Of a stretch of DNA of 7,895 bases, positions 5,970 through 7,895 are shown in pieces (positions within the stretch are counted from its first letter, which is position 1; every line of letters begins with the position of its first letter). This DNA is from Methanolinea sp. UBA473 (GTDB lineage: Archaea > Halobacteriota > Methanomicrobia > Methanomicrobiales > Methanospirillaceae). The position numbers and the translations under genes are program-made. The notes beneath the pieces were generated by a model. That model saw nothing but the letters and a program-made list of their open reading frames with translations, was not told where the DNA came from and searched no databases. The stretch is from contig DAEV01000077.1 of the NCBI GenBank assembly GCA_002509495.1, forward strand, positions 1-7,895, read 5' to 3'.

Positions 5970-6596
5970 TTATCGATCCTTCTTTTTCCACATGAATTTC
6001 CTCGCCAACAGCAGGACGATCCCGACGGCCACTGCGATCCCTATTAGCCAGAAGATCAGTTCGATGGAGAGCCTGCTTGCAAAGAACAGGACGAAGACGG
6101 ACGCGATCAGGAACCCGAGCGTGGTGAACAGGACCGCGGGGATCCGCTTCCACCCGAGGATCCAGGCAATGATGGGGGTCCCGTACAGGCCAATCCCCGG
6201 GATCCAGGCAATTCCGATGCAGGAGACGGCCCCGTACTTCCGGATGGCAGGGTAGTTCTCCATCTTTTTCCCGACCCTGTCGATCCAGTCCTTCACCCGT
6301 TCCGAGGACATGGCCAGGCTGTCGCATAGTTCCATGAGGGCGGCGACCATTCCGATCGCAAAGCAGGCCATGACGGTGAGGATCGCGGGGGTGGGAAGGC
6401 CCAGTGCCAGTCCGATCGGCGGAGCGGCAGCCTGGAGGACCAGGGTGGAGGTGACCAGGCTGAGGATCCCTGCCTGCGAAATTCCGAAGAGAGCGCCGAT
6501 CACCACCGGGATTCCCACCGCGATGACGAAAAAAAAGATCAGTGCCCTGGACAACTTCTTAATAACCGCTCCGGCTGCCGTGAATCGCGAGACCAT
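5970..6596 (-). CDS. Six-helix membrane protein of the COG2426 / Sm_multidrug_ex type
   Basis: A 208-residue integral membrane protein with likely helices at 18-38, 42-62, 69-89, 121-149, 152-175 and 178-198, and a charged cytoplasmic loop (SSERVKDWIDRVGKKMENYP, 97-116). Key features resemble the family called small multidrug export protein: PPIGLALGLPTPA after helix 2, and KYGAVSCIGIAWIPGIGLYG followed by AWILGWKR in helix 4, corresponding to the family's proline/glycine-rich re-entrant segment. The name is historical; export activity is poorly supported for most members, so the substrate is left open. The C-terminus is very basic (KKKDR). ATG at 6596 has only a weak ribosome site but a good TATA box about 25 bases upstream. 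It converges with the flavin reductase gene. Confidence 0.68.
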   Translation of the reverse strand: MVSRFTAAGAVIKKLSRALIFFFVIAVGIPVVIGALFGISQAGILSLVTSTLVLQAAAPPIGLALGLPTPAILTVMACFAIGMVAALMELCDSLAMSSERVKDWIDRVGKKMENYPAIRKYGAVSCIGIAWIPGIGLYGTPIIAWILGWKRIPAVLFTTLGFLIASVFVLFFASRLSIELIFWLIGIAVAVGIVLLLARKFMWKKKDR

Positions 6597-6618
6597 TTCT
6601 ATTCCGTGCGCAAGCAGA

Positions 6619-6626
6619 GTATAAAT
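6619..6626 (-). promoter_or_regulatory. Probable TATA box for the COG2426-like gene
   Basis: ATTTATAC on the minus strand, 23-30 bases before the ATG at 6596. This is the clearest archaeal TATA match in the right half and predicts a leaderless or nearly leaderless message separate from the upstream gene. Confidence 0.5.
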
Positions 6627-6684
6627 GAGTAGCAGTCCGGCATGCGAGGCCGATACGACTTATTCCGGAGAGATCCTGGAGAAC

Positions 6685-7194
6685 TCAACAGGATCCGTCC
6701 CGAGACTTCCGTGACTCGTGCACGGCATCCCTCTCCTTTGAGGCCGCCGCATAGAGCGCGGCGATCGCGATGCGGTTCTTCTCAAACTCTGTCATATCGG
6801 TCTCCTTGCCTCCTATTCCGGCCGGTTTGAACGGAATGTCCCCGACGGCTGAGAAATCGTCCTCTGCCACGAGGGCACAGAACTTCCTTCCGATCCCGGG
6901 CTCGATGATCTCATCGAGCGGATTGTCGCCGCGAACTATGACATCGATGTGGAGGGCATCCTCAAGCTGCCCGAGCGTGGTGGTCGCAAAACCAAGGACG
7001 ATGATCTCCCGGGGATCGAAGATGTTTACAAGGGAATACATCCGATTGCTGCTCCCCTCCACCTCCTTCCCCTCGAGGCCAAAGCCCGTGGTGTGGAACC
7101 AGGCCCTGCGAAAATCCTCATACGTCCTGCCTTCTTTCAACCTTCGGGTGAGGATGGAGACCGTGGTCACGAGTTCCGGTTTGCCTGCCGCCAT
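6685..7194 (-). CDS. Unrecognised soluble protein, about 170 residues
   Basis: I do not recognise this protein with certainty. From the ATG at 7194 it has 169 residues; an in-frame GTG at 7203 would add three and lies where the TATA box predicts the transcript start. There is no signal peptide or membrane segment. The first 80 residues (LVTTVSILTRRLKEGRTYEDFRRAWFHTTGFG, then RMYSLVNIFDPREIIVLGFATT) look like a ferredoxin-like alpha/beta fold, reminiscent of EthD or dimeric alpha-beta barrel proteins. Next comes LEDALHIDVIVRGDNPLDEIIEPGIGRKFCALV. The C-terminus is a charged helix (EFEKNRIAIAALYAAASKERD). It lies 60 bases after the ABC-2 permease stop on the same strand but has its own TATA-like box. 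Coding is well supported; the fold suggestion is weak. Confidence 0.72.
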   Translation of the reverse strand: MAAGKPELVTTVSILTRRLKEGRTYEDFRRAWFHTTGFGLEGKEVEGSSNRMYSLVNIFDPREIIVLGFATTTLGQLEDALHIDVIVRGDNPLDEIIEPGIGRKFCALVAEDDFSAVGDIPFKPAGIGGKETDMTEFEKNRIAIAALYAAASKERDAVHESRKSRDGSC

Positions 7195-7223
7195 ACCTGT
7201 CACGAACGAACATGGGGGATGGG

Positions 7224-7233
7224 GATATTTAAG
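7224..7233 (-). promoter_or_regulatory. Probable TATA box for the gene at 6685-7194
   Basis: CTTAAATATC on the minus strand. A start about 25 bases downstream of its centre falls at 7203, exactly on an in-frame GTG, with ATG following at 7194. This leaves open whether translation is leaderless from GTG or starts at the ATG. Confidence 0.45.
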
Positions 7234-7254
7234 AAATTGGCCTGGGATGAATCC

Positions 7255-7895
7255 TCAGATCCCCTTGACCAGGTTTCTCTTCTGGATCACCTTCGCACAC
7301 CAGGCGAAGAGGAATGTCACTGCAAGGAGAACCAGCACGTCGATCCATGGCGGGTAAAAGGGATTCCCTGTCAGGGCCGCATGGAACAGGTCGACGAGAT
7401 AGGTGAGCGGGGAGAGCGAGGTGAGGAGAAAATACGGACCGGCCAGCTGGGCGAGCGGGATGAAGATCCCGGAGATGAAGATGATCGGCAGGCGGACGAG
7501 GCTCGAGAGCATCATGATGTTGGACGGATTGTCCATGCTCGGGGAGGCGAGCAGGGTTCCAAGCGCTGCAAACGCCACCGATCCGAGCACGAGCCCGAGC
7601 ACGAGGAGCCCGGCGTTCGCGATCGGGATCCCGAAGATCCAGGTGCTGGCCGCGAACACGATCGTCGTGATCGCGACCCCGAAGATCGCCCCTGCCAGCA
7701 GGTCGCCGAGGATGATGCTCTCCAGGATGACGGGGAGGGAGACGAGCCGCTCGTAGGTCTTCTCCCGTTTCTCCCACGGGGTGATGAGAGGGCCGACCGA
7801 GGAGGCTGTAAAAAAGAGCATCATGCCCAGAAATCCCGGGAAGAAAAGGATAAGATCAAGGTCACGGCCTATGAAGAACGTGAGGAACATGATGA
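7255..7895 (-). CDS. ABC-2 type transporter permease, N-terminus beyond window
   Basis: The frame stays open through the right edge, so the start is not in the window. The 211 residues from the Met at 7890 represent most of a family protein of about 250-270 residues. Features of ABC-2 permeases (DrrB/NodJ-like): a loop carrying WEKREKTYERLVSLPV (39-54 of the visible part), where family members have a conserved E-x-x-T/Y-x-x-x-L-x-x-x-P pattern; membrane segments near 55-87, 92-115, 130-155 and 185-200; and the C-terminal signature LSPLTYLVDLFHAAL (159-173). It ends in a basic tail (KVIQKRNLVKGI). Such permeases form the channel of exporters for drugs, polysaccharides or lipids with a separate ATPase, which is probably encoded just upstream outside the window. 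The substrate is unknown. Confidence 0.88.
   Translation of the reverse strand, partial: IMFLTFFIGRDLDLILFFPGFLGMMLFFTASSVGPLITPWEKREKTYERLVSLPVILESIILGDLLAGAIFGVAITTIVFAASTWIFGIPIANAGLLVLGLVLGSVAFAALGTLLASPSMDNPSNIMMLSSLVRLPIIFISGIFIPLAQLAGPYFLLTSLSPLTYLVDLFHAALTGNPFYPPWIDVLVLLAVTFLFAWCAKVIQKRNLVKGI

Noticed and set aside
5311..6327. 338-codon minus-strand open frame
   Set aside because: It overlaps the flavin reductase gene (antisense) and the COG2426-like gene (other frame), and the product has no plausible fold.
7229..7777. 182-codon minus-strand open frame
   Set aside because: It is an alternative frame of the ABC-2 permease gene; the permease frame has the membrane segments and family signature.

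Overview
The window looks like a stretch of a methanogenic archaeon chromosome, probably from the Methanomicrobiales (Methanoregula or a relative). This is inferred from three things. The coding DNA is GC-rich and the spacers are AT-rich. Several genes have an archaeal-type TATA box 20-40 bases before the start codon and no clear Shine-Dalgarno site. The gene families present (a solute-binding/Cache lipoprotein, DUF3795, a flavoredoxin-like flavin reductase and a COG2426-like membrane protein) are all familiar in methanogens. No ribosomal or methanogenesis gene is present to fix the taxon.

Left part (1-1770): a small cupin protein on the minus strand, cut by the window edge, is divergent from a lipoprotein. 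The lipoprotein joins a periplasmic-type solute-binding domain to a C-terminal Cache-like domain. No transporter permease lies beside it, so a sensory role is as likely as transport.

Centre (1785-3448): a decayed IS1595-family insertion. I can see imperfect 24-bp terminal inverted repeats (1792-1815 and 3417-3440), a 7/8-base target duplication and a frameshifted C-terminal transposase fragment ending inside the right repeat. Between the ends, where the first two thirds of the transposase should be, sit about 610 bases of AT-rich non-coding DNA and an intact gene for a lipid-anchored, exported zinc-dependent deaminase. Removing the element leaves only about 34 bases between the lipoprotein stop and the start of the Cys-rich DUF3795 gene, so those two genes were probably adjacent, possibly in one operon.

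Right part (3461-7895): the DUF3795 gene (+) converges on a minus-strand pair, a DUF1697 gene followed by a small integral membrane protein. Divergent from that pair is a flavin reductase (+). It converges on a second minus-strand series: an ABC-2 type permease (N-terminus beyond the window), an unrecognised soluble protein of about 170 residues, and a six-helix COG2426/Sm_multidrug_ex-like protein. These are mostly housekeeping or accessory functions with no obvious shared pathway. I see no rRNA, tRNA or CRISPR array. The part most worth following up is the exported deaminase held between IS1595 ends.
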